A stretch of DNA of 64,000 bases from Devosia sp. (lineage in GTDB: Bacteria > Pseudomonadota > Alphaproteobacteria > Rhizobiales > Devosiaceae): NCBI RefSeq assembly GCF_025809055.1, contig NZ_CP075529.1, positions 2,083,501 to 2,147,500 of the forward strand, read 5' to 3'. The notes below the pieces were generated by a model. That model was not told the DNA's origin. It saw only the letters and a list, made by a program, of their open reading frames with translations, and did no database searches. Made by a program: the position numbers and the translations under genes. Within the stretch, counting starts at the first letter, position 1. Each line of letters starts with the position of its first letter. Below, one piece after another: positions 15,538 to 22,697 of this stretch.

Positions 15538-15582
15538 CGGGAGCGCGCAATGATCGCAGTCCGAAAATCGTGCTGGCCGCCT
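15538..15582 (+). repeat. att half-site repeat, copy 2 (cassette's inner boundary)
   Basis: The partner of 13457-13501. CGGGAGCGCGCAAT is identical, and GCTGGCCGCCT matches GCTGGCGGCCT at the far end. Unlike copy 1 it is not preceded by the intact TGGTTG of the core. The copies are 2,081 bp apart with the three-gene cassette between them. Confidence 0.7.
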
Positions 15583-15608
15583 GGAACGCCTTGTGGTTGT
15601 CTGACCGC

Positions 15609-15776
15609 ATGACCCGCGTTCCCATTTTTGATCCGGCCAAAAATCCGGAAATCGCTCGCCTCCGCCGCGTCCTCGCACAGCTTGAGGCCACGCCTCTGGG
15701 CGCGCGCGAGCGCGAATGTGCTGATGTGCGGGAGCGGGACATTCGGATGCGGATAGAAGAATTGGAGAAGCGCTGA
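15609..15776 (+). CDS. Small coiled-coil protein upstream of SRAP
   Basis: A 55-residue charged protein: MTRVPIFDPAKNPEIARLRR, then VLAQLEATPLGARERECADV and RERDIRMRIEELEKR, mostly helical with heptad-like spacing. The start ATG at 15609 is chosen because a short upstream frame (15508-15612) ends on it with an ATGA overlap; a GTG at 15570 would add 13 residues. The stop overlaps the SRAP start by one base (TGATG). The frame is continuous with att half-site copy 2, so it could also be the detached 3' end of a recombinase reading frame. Function unknown. Confidence 0.55.
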   Translation: MTRVPIFDPAKNPEIARLRRVLAQLEATPLGARERECADVRERDIRMRIEELEKR

Positions 15777-16537
15777 TGTGCAACCTCTATAGCCACACGT
15801 CGAACATCGAGTCGATCCGCCGGATGGTGGGAGACTTCAAGCGCATTCACGACAATGTCGGCAACCTGGAGCCGCAGCCTGGCATTTTCCCCGACTATCC
15901 CGCGCCCATTGTCAGGAATACGCCGGAAGGCCGTGAACTGGCCAAAGTCCGTTGGGGCCTGCCATCGAGCCAGAAGGCGCTCTATGACGCGGCCAGCCGC
16001 CGCGCGGACAAGCTGCGCGAGAAGGGCAAGCCGGTCGACTTTGACAAGCTGCTGAAAATGGAGCCCGACAGCGGCACCACCAATGTACGGAACATCAAAA
16101 CGGCCGCCGGCCGATGGAACCAGCATTGGAACCGGTGGATGGGCGTCGAAAACCGTTGCGTCGTGCCCTTCACCAGTTTTTCCGAATTCGACAACACAGT
16201 CGAAAACGGCCAGAAAAAGGGCGACACCTGGTTCGCCTTCGATGAGAGCCGTCCACTCGCCTTCTTTGCCGGGATATGGGTCGGCGGTTGGGAAGGCGTG
16301 CGAAAGATCAAGCTAGGGCTGGAAAAGGACATGGAGCTGTTCGGCTTCCTCACCTGCGAACCCAATGATGTCGTCGGGTCCATCCACATGAAGGCCATGC
16401 CGGTGATCCTGACAGAGCCCGAAGAAATCGAGACCTGGCTTACGGCGCCGAAAGAGGATGCCATTGCCCTGCAACGGCCCCTGCCCGATGGCGTGCTGGA
16501 AATCGTGTCGGTGGGGAAGAAGTCGGACCAGGCCTGA
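15776..16537 (+). CDS. SOS response-associated peptidase / HMCES (YedK-like) family protein
   Basis: A 253-residue SRAP-domain protein. Cys2 (MCNLYSHTSN) is the conserved nucleophile that crosslinks abasic sites in single-stranded DNA. The Glu in VVPFTSFSEFDNT and the His in IHMKAMPVILT complete the conserved active site. RWGLPSSQKALYDAASRRAD, TNVRNIKTAAGRWNQHWN and WFAFDESRPLAFFAGIW are further family segments. In the cell it shields abasic sites at replication forks. Its place beside a DNA-modification gene in a prophage suggests protection of phage or host DNA during replication, which is inference. Confidence 0.9.
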   Translation: MCNLYSHTSNIESIRRMVGDFKRIHDNVGNLEPQPGIFPDYPAPIVRNTPEGRELAKVRWGLPSSQKALYDAASRRADKLREKGKPVDFDKLLKMEPDSGTTNVRNIKTAAGRWNQHWNRWMGVENRCVVPFTSFSEFDNTVENGQKKGDTWFAFDESRPLAFFAGIWVGGWEGVRKIKLGLEKDMELFGFLTCEPNDVVGSIHMKAMPVILTEPEEIETWLTAPKEDAIALQRPLPDGVLEIVSVGKKSDQA

Positions 16538-16541
16538 CGCC

Positions 16542-16853
16542 TCACCCCCGATAGACGTCCCATTTCCATAACCGCCTGACCCCATTCGGTCGCCTGAGGC
16601 GCAAGGCCCCGATATCGAAGCGGGTCGGGATGTGGAAGCGAACGGACATATATCCCGAGCACTTGCAGCGGCCGCATCGGGACGGTGGCTCATAGACCAT
16701 CATGTCCGGCCCCCAGATATCCACCACGTCCGTCGCCAGGAACGCGGTCTCGTTTCGGCAGGCGCGGCAGGTGTAGATGATCACCCTGCCCTCTTCGGCA
16801 GCGTGTTTCAGGCGATAGGCTTCAATCCGCCGGCGGCTCGGCGTCATGCTCAT
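16542..16853 (-). CDS. Zinc-ribbon protein next to the Mom-like gene
   Basis: A 103-residue protein with a four-cysteine zinc ribbon: IIYTCRACRNETAF supplies C-x2-C and PPSRCGRCKCSGYMSVRFHI supplies C-x2-C (plus another Cys). A basic helix (TPSRRRIEAYRLKHAAEEGR) precedes it and a basic tail (RLRRPNGVRRLWKWDVYRG) follows. Phage Mu pairs Mom with Com, a small zinc-finger translational activator; this protein is a candidate Com analogue but lies after the mom-like gene and is longer. The start ATG at 16853 (MSMTPSRRR) or 16847 is possible. It converges with the SRAP gene, 4 bp apart. Confidence 0.65.
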   Translation of the reverse strand: MSMTPSRRRIEAYRLKHAAEEGRVIIYTCRACRNETAFLATDVVDIWGPDMMVYEPPSRCGRCKCSGYMSVRFHIPTRFDIGALRLRRPNGVRRLWKWDVYRG

Positions 16854-16855
16854 GG

Positions 16856-16880
16856 GTGACCTCGCGGTGTGCAAGGTCAC
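16856..16880. promoter_or_regulatory. Inverted repeat between Mom-like and zinc-ribbon genes
   Basis: GTGACCT and AGGTCAC are separated by 11 bases and end 2 bp before the start codon of the zinc-ribbon gene. In mRNA this hairpin would cover the ribosome site region, so translational control is plausible, as for mom/com in phage Mu. This rests on sequence symmetry only. Confidence 0.4.
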
Positions 16881-16930
16881 GACTCATACTATGAGAACAA
16901 ACGCGGAACAAGTGGAGCGACCCCGAGGGT

Positions 16931-17710
16931 TTACACCTCGCTGCCGGGCGGGGAGCCCGGTTGTCTCTCTAGACGGGTCGCATGATCGGGCTTGGGGAAC
17001 GGCTGCTCCCGCAAGGTGCAGCGCCTGGCGAACCGAGGCTGCATGAACCGCAAATAGCGAAACTGACGCAGCACCAGTTGCTTAGCCCGGTGCCGATTGT
17101 CAATGAGGTGCCGCGCTTTGACCGATTGCCGCCGGCTGGTGTCGGTCATGATGATGTTGTGGAACACCTCGCCATCCAGTTCCCAAAAGGTTGAAACGTG
17201 CTCGCCGTAGAACTTGAAGCCGGCGGCCTGATAAACGGTGCCGAACAGTCCGCACCGCTCATCCGCAAAGGATTGCAGCCATCGCACCCGGGGATAGGCC
17301 CGGCGGATGAACTTGACGGCATAGCCAATGGCCCGGCTCTCGCTGTTTCGTGGGGCGCGATCGTCCAGCCACATGCGATTGAGTTCAAGGTAATCGCGAT
17401 TACCGGTCCCGGGCACGATGGTGGCGCCCGAGGCCGGGTTCATCGCATAGCCAAACTGGAGAACACCCATAAGTTCGCCCTCGATGACCAGCCCGAGATG
17501 CACGTAGCTGGTATTGACGATCTTGTGGCTGTAGTGCTCCCGCGTGATGATCTCGTTGGCAAGGTCGCGTTCGATCTCGCGAACATCGAACACATCCGTT
17601 CCAAAACCGGTGACACCCGGCGCGCCGATGAGCACCGATTGCCCGGACAGCAAATAGCCCGGCGACTTGGCGCCAGGCGTCGATTCATAAGTCATTGAGA
17701 GGTTCACCAT
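16931..17710 (-). CDS. Mom-like GNAT-fold DNA modification protein
   Basis: A 259-residue protein resembling the phage Mu Mom family, which turns adenine in DNA into N6-(methylcarbamoyl)adenine and so protects phage DNA from restriction. Segments: NEIITREHYSHKIVNTSYVH, HLGLVIEGELMGVLQFGYAM, YLELNRMWLDDRAPRNSESR, RWLQSFADERCGLFGTVYQA and AAGFKFYGEHVSTFWELDGE; the NSES and ADxxxG..G-x-VYQA motifs are the most telling. The basic C-terminal extension (RQFRYLRFMQPRFARRC) is common in phage members. It is encoded before the lysis genes' distal end, late in the leftward operon, consistent with late expression. Assignment is by eye. Confidence 0.6.
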   Translation of the reverse strand: MVNLSMTYESTPGAKSPGYLLSGQSVLIGAPGVTGFGTDVFDVREIERDLANEIITREHYSHKIVNTSYVHLGLVIEGELMGVLQFGYAMNPASGATIVPGTGNRDYLELNRMWLDDRAPRNSESRAIGYAVKFIRRAYPRVRWLQSFADERCGLFGTVYQAAGFKFYGEHVSTFWELDGEVFHNIIMTDTSRRQSVKARHLIDNRHRAKQLVLRQFRYLRFMQPRFARRCTLREQPFPKPDHATRLERQPGSPPGSEV

Positions 17711-17824
17711 ACAACCGGCGAGCCCGAAAGGGCGCAGGGCCGGTGTTACGGTGACGTGTATCGGGCCGGGTGAACGTTTGCCGACAGGACCCCGGCGAGG
17801 TGACGCGCAAGCGCGCCTCCCCTG

Positions 17825-18160
17825 CTATCCCCGCTTCAGATCGCGCATCTTGTCGCTCAAGGCGCGCACCTCGCGGCGCAGTTCTTCGATTTCGTCGGTC
17901 GTGCCGCGCAGCACGATGTTCAGCCTGTCGCCGATCTTGTTGTGCTCGACCACAGTCTGGTTGAGACCCTCGATGGCCGATGCCACCTGGTGAATGGAGG
18001 CCGGATCGATCGTGAGCGCGGCGATTTCCGCCTTGCCGCCCCCGGCCCTGCGATTGTTGACTACGGCCACCCCGACCGCGCTGGCGGCCGTCACCAGCCC
18101 GGCCAGAACGCCGATGATCGCCACCTGCGTCGGCGCCTCTAGTGCGAAAAACCAGTCCAC
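17825..18160 (-). CDS. Small membrane protein with coiled-coil tail (lysis region)
   Basis: A 111-residue protein with one N-terminal TM helix (TQVAIIGVLAGLVTAASAVG, then VAVVNN) and a long helical tail (SAIEGLNQTVVEHNKIGDRL, TTDEIEELRREVRALSDKMR) with coiled-coil character. The start is GTG at 18160 (VDWFFALEAP), with AGGAG 7 bases upstream; no ATG fits. It overlaps the stop of the preceding membrane protein. Position next to the endolysin suggests a lysis-related or inner-membrane spanin role, which is inference. Confidence 0.6.
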   Translation of the reverse strand: MDWFFALEAPTQVAIIGVLAGLVTAASAVGVAVVNNRRAGGGKAEIAALTIDPASIHQVASAIEGLNQTVVEHNKIGDRLNIVLRGTTDEIEELRREVRALSDKMRDLKRG

Positions 18161-18588
18161 GGCCGGCTCCTGATGGCTTGATAGGTATCGGCACCGGCCC
18201 GGCCGGCATTGAACACGTCGCCCGCCATCAAGACGAGGGCCAGCAGCATGGCCATGGGCGGGCCGTGCTGGTTGGTCGCCATCGCATATCCAGCTGCGAT
18301 CGAGGAAAAGAGGCCTACGCCCATGACGGCCACGACACACCGAATCGGGGCCGATATGGCCGGCTGGTGTCCATTGAGCACCAGGGCGCCAATGCGCGCC
18401 GCCCCGAGCACAAGGCTGGCCCCAACCCAGACACCCACCGGCGCGATGGCTGAAAACCCGGAAAGCCCAGCCCGTTGAAAGGCGGTCGGCCAGATGACGA
18501 GATAGAGCCCGATCAGCACCATGGCGAGGCCTCCCAGCCATTCGGCGATGCGGAGCGGGATTTTCTCGCGAAAGCGCAGGAGGATCAT
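18139..18588 (-). CDS. Four-helix membrane protein in the lysis cluster
   Basis: A 149-residue integral membrane protein with four predicted hydrophobic helices (WLGGLAMVLIGLYLVIWPTA, VGVWVGASLVLGAARIGALV, CVVAVMGVGLFSSIAAGYAM, MAMLLALVLMAGDVFNAG). It is encoded among endolysin and small lysis genes with a 4-bp overlap to the lipoprotein gene upstream, so holin is an obvious candidate, but holin families are too diverse to name it. The start ATG is at 18588. Confidence 0.6.
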   Translation of the reverse strand: MILLRFREKIPLRIAEWLGGLAMVLIGLYLVIWPTAFQRAGLSGFSAIAPVGVWVGASLVLGAARIGALVLNGHQPAISAPIRCVVAVMGVGLFSSIAAGYAMATNQHGPPMAMLLALVLMAGDVFNAGRAGADTYQAIRSRPWTGFSH

Positions 18589-18821
18589 GACGGCCGCCCG
18601 CAGCGGTCGAGCGCGTCATAGTGCTGGCTGAGGTCGATGACCCATTCGGCCGTGTCCGGATCGGCCCGCGCCGCATCCTCGAGCGCGTCGAGCGCCTGCC
18701 CGGTTGGTGCCGGCAGGTCAGGACAGACGCCGGTCAGTTTTACGGGTGCCTGCACGGTCGCGCAGCCGGCCAAGAGCAGTGTCGAGATCGCGGCCGTCAG
18801 AAGTGATTTGATCATAGTCAT
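18585..18821 (-). CDS. Small lipoprotein, possible outer-membrane spanin
   Basis: A 78-residue protein with a lipoprotein signal (MIKSLLTAAISTLLLAGCAT) and a short Pro-containing mature part (VQAPVKLTGVCPDLPAPTGQ). Its N-terminal half overlaps the 3' part of the 77-residue gene 18718-18951 in another frame by about 100 bp. Nested or overlapping genes of this kind are the mark of Rz/Rz1 spanin pairs, which fuse the membranes in the last step of lysis. The start may be at 18821 or 18815. Confidence 0.55.
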   Translation of the reverse strand: MTMIKSLLTAAISTLLLAGCATVQAPVKLTGVCPDLPAPTGQALDALEDAARADPDTAEWVIDLSQHYDALDRCGRPS

Positions 18822-18951
18822 CGCGCGCCGCTTCGGCGGCCTCCCTTGCTTCGGTGCGGATGTCCTCGCGGCCCAGTTCGCGCTGGCGGCCGGTCCACCA
18901 GTCGATGAGCGCGGCAATCAACCGCGCCCACCAGGGCTCCCGGGCGCTCAT
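18718..18951 (-). CDS. Small amphipathic/charged protein, possible inner spanin partner
   Basis: A 77-residue protein with a short Trp-rich hydrophobic segment (WWARLIAALIDWW) followed by a charged helix (EDIRTEAREAAEAARDDYDQ). It overlaps the lipoprotein gene downstream in another frame and the preceding 177-residue gene by 4 bp. The hydrophobic stretch is shorter than a standard TM helix, so an inner-membrane spanin role is uncertain. Confidence 0.5.
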   Translation of the reverse strand: MSAREPWWARLIAALIDWWTGRQRELGREDIRTEAREAAEAARDDYDQITSDGRDLDTALGRLRDRAGTRKTDRRLS

Positions 18952-19481
18952 GCGGCGCCGGGCTTGAGGATGGCATTGCGGGCCAGCGGATCGGTCAGGT
19001 CCTGGGCCGTGATGCGCCAGGGCAACCGCGCCTCGATCTTCTCGATGATCCCAGCCTCGCCGCCCATCCAGGCGATGAGCTTTGCCGGGCCGTGTTCGAC
19101 GGCATAGCGCAGGGCATCGGCAAGGATCTGGTGCCGCAGGTCAAAGGTCAGTTCCTTGCCCTCAAGCGCCCCGGCCGCGACATTCACGCCGTGGCCGATG
19201 GCCCGGGCGAGCAACTGCTCGACCTGCTTGATCATCTGGTCGGTGATATAGGCCCGCAGCGTGGCCGGCACGAAGGACAGGGCCCAGGTCAGCAGCGCCC
19301 CGATGGCCGTGGCCAGAACGGTGCCGAGCAGCGTCAGGATGTCCCCAAGCCAGTCGCCCCAGGGCAGAGAAACCGTGGTGCCGTCCTGGGCAAAGGCCGA
19401 AACTGGCGCCAGGGCCACGATCAGGCTGGGCAGGCCGAGAAAAAGGGCGGCAAAGATCGCCGCCTGCTTGAGCAGTCGCAT
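18948..19481 (-). CDS. Membrane protein upstream of spanin-like genes, holin candidate
   Basis: A 177-residue protein with an N-terminal hydrophobic segment that may be a signal anchor (AAIFAALFLGLPSLIVALAP) and a second TM helix (DILTLLGTVLATAIGALLTW), then a helical C-terminal region (YITDQMIKQVEQLLARAIGH, DLRHQILADALRYAVEHGPA). The layout of a short membrane part with a long helical tail resembles LLH-type phage holins. It is directly downstream of the endolysin gene. Function is inferred from context. Confidence 0.55.
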   Translation of the reverse strand: MRLLKQAAIFAALFLGLPSLIVALAPVSAFAQDGTTVSLPWGDWLGDILTLLGTVLATAIGALLTWALSFVPATLRAYITDQMIKQVEQLLARAIGHGVNVAAGALEGKELTFDLRHQILADALRYAVEHGPAKLIAWMGGEAGIIEKIEARLPWRITAQDLTDPLARNAILKPGAA

Positions 19482-19516
19482 GGGTAGTCTCCTGTGATGT
19501 TGAGGGGTGGGTAGGC

Positions 19517-20284
19517 TTAGGCGGCGAGACGGCTGAGCGGATCGGTCGTCACGGTGAAGCAGGGGCAGGCCTTGGCGGCATATTCATTATGGCCGCTGAT
19601 CTTGCGGATGCCCTTGTGCAGGCCGGTCAGGCGATTGCGCAGGTAAAGCAGCGAGGCCACCTGTTGCGGGGTGCGCGTATCCTTGGCGGTCTTGCCGTCC
19701 GCCGAGAGCCCGCCGACATAGCAGATGCCGATCGTGCCGGTATTGTGCCCGGCACAATGCGCCCCCACCTGCCCGACCGGGCGGCCGGACATGATGCGGC
19801 CGTCGCGATAGACGACATAGTGATAGCCGATATCCGACCAGCCGCGCTGCTTGTGCCAGGCACGGATATCGGCAACGGTAAAATCCTTGCCCTCCGGCGT
19901 TGCCGCGCAATGGACGATGATTTCCGAAATCGGCCGGGCCGTCGTCAGTAGCTGCAGGCTGTCGTCATTCGGCGGCAGATAGGCTGATCCGTCCGGTGGC
20001 GGGCTGCCAGTGATAACCGGCCCCGCCATGGCCGACTTGTCCGGCTCGGCCCGGCCGGGCTTGATCGGCGCCGCCTCCGCCTTGAGGGCGGTTATGGTCT
20101 GCCGGCCGGCAATACCGTCCATGACCAGTCCAAGCCGCTGCTGGGCGGCCAGAACTGCCTTTTCGGTGGCCGGGCCAAAGTCACCGTCGACCTTTAGAGC
20201 CAGTCCGTCGACAGCCCGGTTGATGAGAATTTGCAGGTCCCGCACGGCAGCACCGCGCGATCCCCGCTTGAGCAGCGTGGTCAT
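19517..20284 (-). CDS. Endolysin: N-acetylmuramoyl-L-alanine amidase with peptidoglycan-binding domain
   Basis: A 255-residue endolysin. Residues ~8-70 form a peptidoglycan-binding domain (GSRGAAVRDLQILINRAVDG, KVDGDFGPATEKAVLAAQQR). Residues ~115-250 form an amidase_2 domain with zinc ligands in EIIVHCAATPEGKDFTVADI and SGHNEYAAKACPCF, and the conserved RAWHKQRGWSDIGYHYVVYR and GHNTGTIGICYVGG. It cuts the bond between muramic acid and the stem peptide. There is no signal peptide, so a holin is needed for export. A terminator-like hairpin precedes it. Confidence 0.9.
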   Translation of the reverse strand: MTTLLKRGSRGAAVRDLQILINRAVDGLALKVDGDFGPATEKAVLAAQQRLGLVMDGIAGRQTITALKAEAAPIKPGRAEPDKSAMAGPVITGSPPPDGSAYLPPNDDSLQLLTTARPISEIIVHCAATPEGKDFTVADIRAWHKQRGWSDIGYHYVVYRDGRIMSGRPVGQVGAHCAGHNTGTIGICYVGGLSADGKTAKDTRTPQQVASLLYLRNRLTGLHKGIRKISGHNEYAAKACPCFTVTTDPLSRLAA

Positions 20285-20315
20285 TGGGATTTCTCCTGAT
20301 GTTGGACAAAGAAAA

Positions 20316-20333
20316 ACCCCGCCGAAGCGGGGT
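20316..20333 (-). terminator. Hairpin with T-run upstream of the endolysin gene
   Basis: ACCCCGC, loop CGAA, GCGGGGT; on the minus strand it is followed by TTTTTC. It lies between the opposite-strand outer-membrane protein gene and the endolysin gene and could end the tail-fibre transcript ahead of the lysis genes. An almost identical hairpin with the same flanking AAAGAAAAA lies at 31102-31117. Confidence 0.65.
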
Positions 20334-20383
20334 GGATTGACTCATCGCGTTTCAATCACGCCAATAGTGCGGGGAGATTGAGA

Positions 20384-20977
20384 ATGAAATTTACCGCGTG
20401 CACTCTATTTGCGGCTTTAGGACTGACTTTCCCTGCAGTCGCAAGCGACTGGGACACATGGTCTGTCGGCATCGTCGGTGGGTATGTTCTACAGCAACAA
20501 CGCGACATTCTTGGCAATGGGGTCGACCTTGACGGCGCGTACGTTGGCGTCCGCGTTGGCAAGTGGTTCGTCCAAGATGGGTTCGTTCGGGGAGCGGATG
20601 CCATCGCTGCTATTGGCGGCGCATACCGGCAATATACTGACGGCTCGTTGAGCGGAGTTAGAAAAGATCTGGCTTCGCTTGCGGTACGGGGAAAGATCGG
20701 CACGCTGATGGGTAACGGATTGGCATACGCCGCTATCGGACCAAAAGTGGTCGCGTCTCATAGCAAGTTTACTTGGGATAGTCCGCCGTACTTTGTTTCA
20801 AGCGATCGAGTTCTTGGGGCAACCTGGGCCACGGCTGCCGTAGGCATTGAATACAAGGTCTCTCCAAACTTCGGACTGGTGGGCGAAATCGAGATTTCCA
20901 CCCGACTTTTTACCCCGGCGGATGTCTCCCTTACAAGTTATGCCGCAACAGCCGGCCTGAACTGGTACCTCGACTAG
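20384..20977 (+). CDS. Outer-membrane beta-barrel protein encoded in the prophage
   Basis: A 197-residue exported protein with a signal peptide (MKFTACTLFAALGLTFPAVA) and alternating strands typical of an eight-stranded barrel (TWSVGIVGGYVLQQQR, DGAYVGVRVGKWFVQDGF, GLAYAAIGPKVVASHSKFTW, WATAAVGIEYKVSPNFGLVG, SYAATAGLNWYLD ending close to the aromatic C-terminus). It is on the plus strand against the leftward virion operon, and its codon use is more A+T-rich than its neighbours. ATG at 20384 follows GGGGAG. It is probably a moron expressed in the lysogen that changes the cell surface. Confidence 0.75.
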   Translation: MKFTACTLFAALGLTFPAVASDWDTWSVGIVGGYVLQQQRDILGNGVDLDGAYVGVRVGKWFVQDGFVRGADAIAAIGGAYRQYTDGSLSGVRKDLASLAVRGKIGTLMGNGLAYAAIGPKVVASHSKFTWDSPPYFVSSDRVLGATWATAAVGIEYKVSPNFGLVGEIEISTRLFTPADVSLTSYAATAGLNWYLD

Positions 20978-21414
20978 TCAACCGCCACGCCCTCCCAAAG
21001 TTCATCCACCGCCACATCCGCCGGCAGCGGGTCCATGGCCTCGATCGCGTTCGACTTGGCCCGCAGCCGCTCGATCTCTGCCCAGGCCACCAGGGCCGCG
21101 CTTTGGCGTGCCTGGAGCGCTTCGGGCCAGCCGGCTGGGTCGGCGCCGTATTGCATTGTCGCTGCCTGGCCTGCCGCCAGGGTGTTGCGCTGTTGATCCT
21201 CTGACATGACGAGGAGGATGCGCCGGCGGCACTCTGCCTTGATGCCGGCGATCTGTTGAGGCCGCTCGATGGCCGCAATGGCGGCGTCTAGGTCCAGGCT
21301 GGCAACGGCGACGATTGACCCGTCAGGCAGTTCAACCTGGTCGTCACCAATGAGCGTGGCGCCCGGTCCACAGACCGCAAAAACGGCGCGCGACAGGCAG
21401 GCGATATTGGTCAT
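20974..21414 (-). CDS. Probable tail-fibre accessory protein
   Basis: A 146-residue protein. The N-terminal part is short beta strands (CGPGATLIGDDQVELPDGSI) and the rest is helical (AGIKAECRRRILLVMSEDQQ, ALQARQSAALVAWAEIERLR, followed by AKSNAIEAMDPL). This helical part is like the C-terminal region of tail-fibre assembly or phage DUF4376-type proteins that follow fibre genes. The start ATG at 21414 overlaps the fibre stop by 4 bp. Its stop codon shares CTAG with the stop of the convergent outer-membrane gene. Confidence 0.6.
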   Translation of the reverse strand: MTNIACLSRAVFAVCGPGATLIGDDQVELPDGSIVAVASLDLDAAIAAIERPQQIAGIKAECRRRILLVMSEDQQRNTLAAGQAATMQYGADPAGWPEALQARQSAALVAWAEIERLRAKSNAIEAMDPLPADVAVDELWEGVAVD

Positions 21415-22697
21415 GGCGTAATCTCCGTTAAGACCCACGAGCAGCCTTTGAGGCCGAACGTCGCATCGAAGCCGCTCGTGGCGTCGTCGCTGGGATCGAG
21501 CCATGGGCGAATGACCCAATTGCCGGAGGCGTTCTTCTGGCTGGCCGACAGCTCCCCAATGATCGGGAGCTGGCCGATCAACACCTCGCCTGATTGAATT
21601 CCGTTGGTCGAACCCAGATTGGAACCCGTCACGCCATCGAAGACGACATAGGTGCCGGCGCTATTCTGGTAGCTGAAAGTCAGGACACCGCTGGCGTCAT
21701 TGTCGGTCCCGTTCTGTGTGACCTCATATCGGGCATAGGCCGAAATCAGCAGGATCGAATTCGGAACGGTCGGCGTCACCGTAATGGTTGGGCCTATGGC
21801 GGCCCCTGGCGCGGAACCGGGGGTCCATGACCGCGTGTAGGTCGTGTTGTTTTCGCCCCTGACGATCTTGTGGGTGAAGCCTGGTCGGGTGCTGATCTGG
21901 ACTTCTGCCCACGCCGTAAACGCGCCCCCACCACCGGAAGAGTCGTCGACGCGAACCATCAACGGAATGCTGTTGGACAGCGAGACATATTGGGTTCGCT
22001 GTCCGTTTGAAGTGAGCTGCAGGCCCACGGCATCGTATGACGGCGTGCCTGGGATTACCGGCGCCCCTATTGCCGAGTCGGAGAACGCAAAGAACTGCGT
22101 CCCTTGAAGGGTGTCGAGGTCCGCCGCCGTTGGGCCATGGCCACCCAGCCCAAAGGCGCCGACAATTAGGCCTCGGCCTGAAGTGGTGTCGAGCTCATTG
22201 GCCTGCTTCTGCGCGACATCGAGCGTTGTGCGCATGGCCGCGAAATTGGCGTCGTCGAGCAGCGCAAGCACATTCGCCGAAAAGCCTGTCGCAAGGGCCG
22301 AACGGGCCGAGGCCGGAAAGTCGGTCAATGCCAGGGTGCCGGCGCCATTGCCATAGGGCAGCTTGTTTGCCGCTAGGCTCAGCCCGGTCAGCGCCAGGAC
22401 ATTGCCATTGCCCAACTGGTTGAGCAGCTGCACCAGCTTGTCCGAAAACACCCCTTCCTCGTTGCGCGCCAGGTAGTTGAAGGCCTTGTTGGACGCGGTT
22501 GCGCCCTGCCAGGCCGAAACACCCACGGCGGCGGTGTCGCTGGTCGGGTCCGATGCCAGTTGCATCTGGCCGACGCCTGGAATGGAGATGACCGAACCGG
22601 CCTTGTAGCCCTTGAACAGCGTGCCGGTGCCGGTGATGGCGGCCGAGCCGTTGGTGAAGGTCACGGTGCCGGCATTGTTGGCGGCAAAGATGCTCAT
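21411..22697 (-). CDS. Tail fibre or receptor-binding protein
   Basis: A 428-residue protein starting MSIFAANNAGTVTFTNGSAA, a beta-rich N-terminal motif common in phage tail fibres, then ARSALATGFSANVLALLDDA and NFAAMRTTLDVAQKQANELD, a fibre shaft-like repeat region. The C-terminal half is Ser/Thr/Gly-rich (ITVTPTVPNSILLISAYARY, TFSYQNSAGTYVVFDGV). The start ATG at 22697 overlaps the stop of the preceding gene by 4 bp; the open frame extends further upstream to 23345 but that part is antisense-type shadow. It probably sets host range. Confidence 0.75.
   Translation of the reverse strand: MSIFAANNAGTVTFTNGSAAITGTGTLFKGYKAGSVISIPGVGQMQLASDPTSDTAAVGVSAWQGATASNKAFNYLARNEEGVFSDKLVQLLNQLGNGNVLALTGLSLAANKLPYGNGAGTLALTDFPASARSALATGFSANVLALLDDANFAAMRTTLDVAQKQANELDTTSGRGLIVGAFGLGGHGPTAADLDTLQGTQFFAFSDSAIGAPVIPGTPSYDAVGLQLTSNGQRTQYVSLSNSIPLMVRVDDSSGGGGAFTAWAEVQISTRPGFTHKIVRGENNTTYTRSWTPGSAPGAAIGPTITVTPTVPNSILLISAYARYEVTQNGTDNDASGVLTFSYQNSAGTYVVFDGVTGSNLGSTNGIQSGEVLIGQLPIIGELSASQKNASGNWVIRPWLDPSDDATSGFDATFGLKGCSWVLTEITP

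Noticed and set aside
15508..15612. A 34-codon plus frame (MDDEETVPAARERAMIAV...) ending on the ATG at 15609
   Set aside because: It has the ATGA overlap usual in this phage, but lacks a good ribosome site and has a Cys/Pro-rich end; it coincides with the att half-site repeat, so the signal may come from the repeat.
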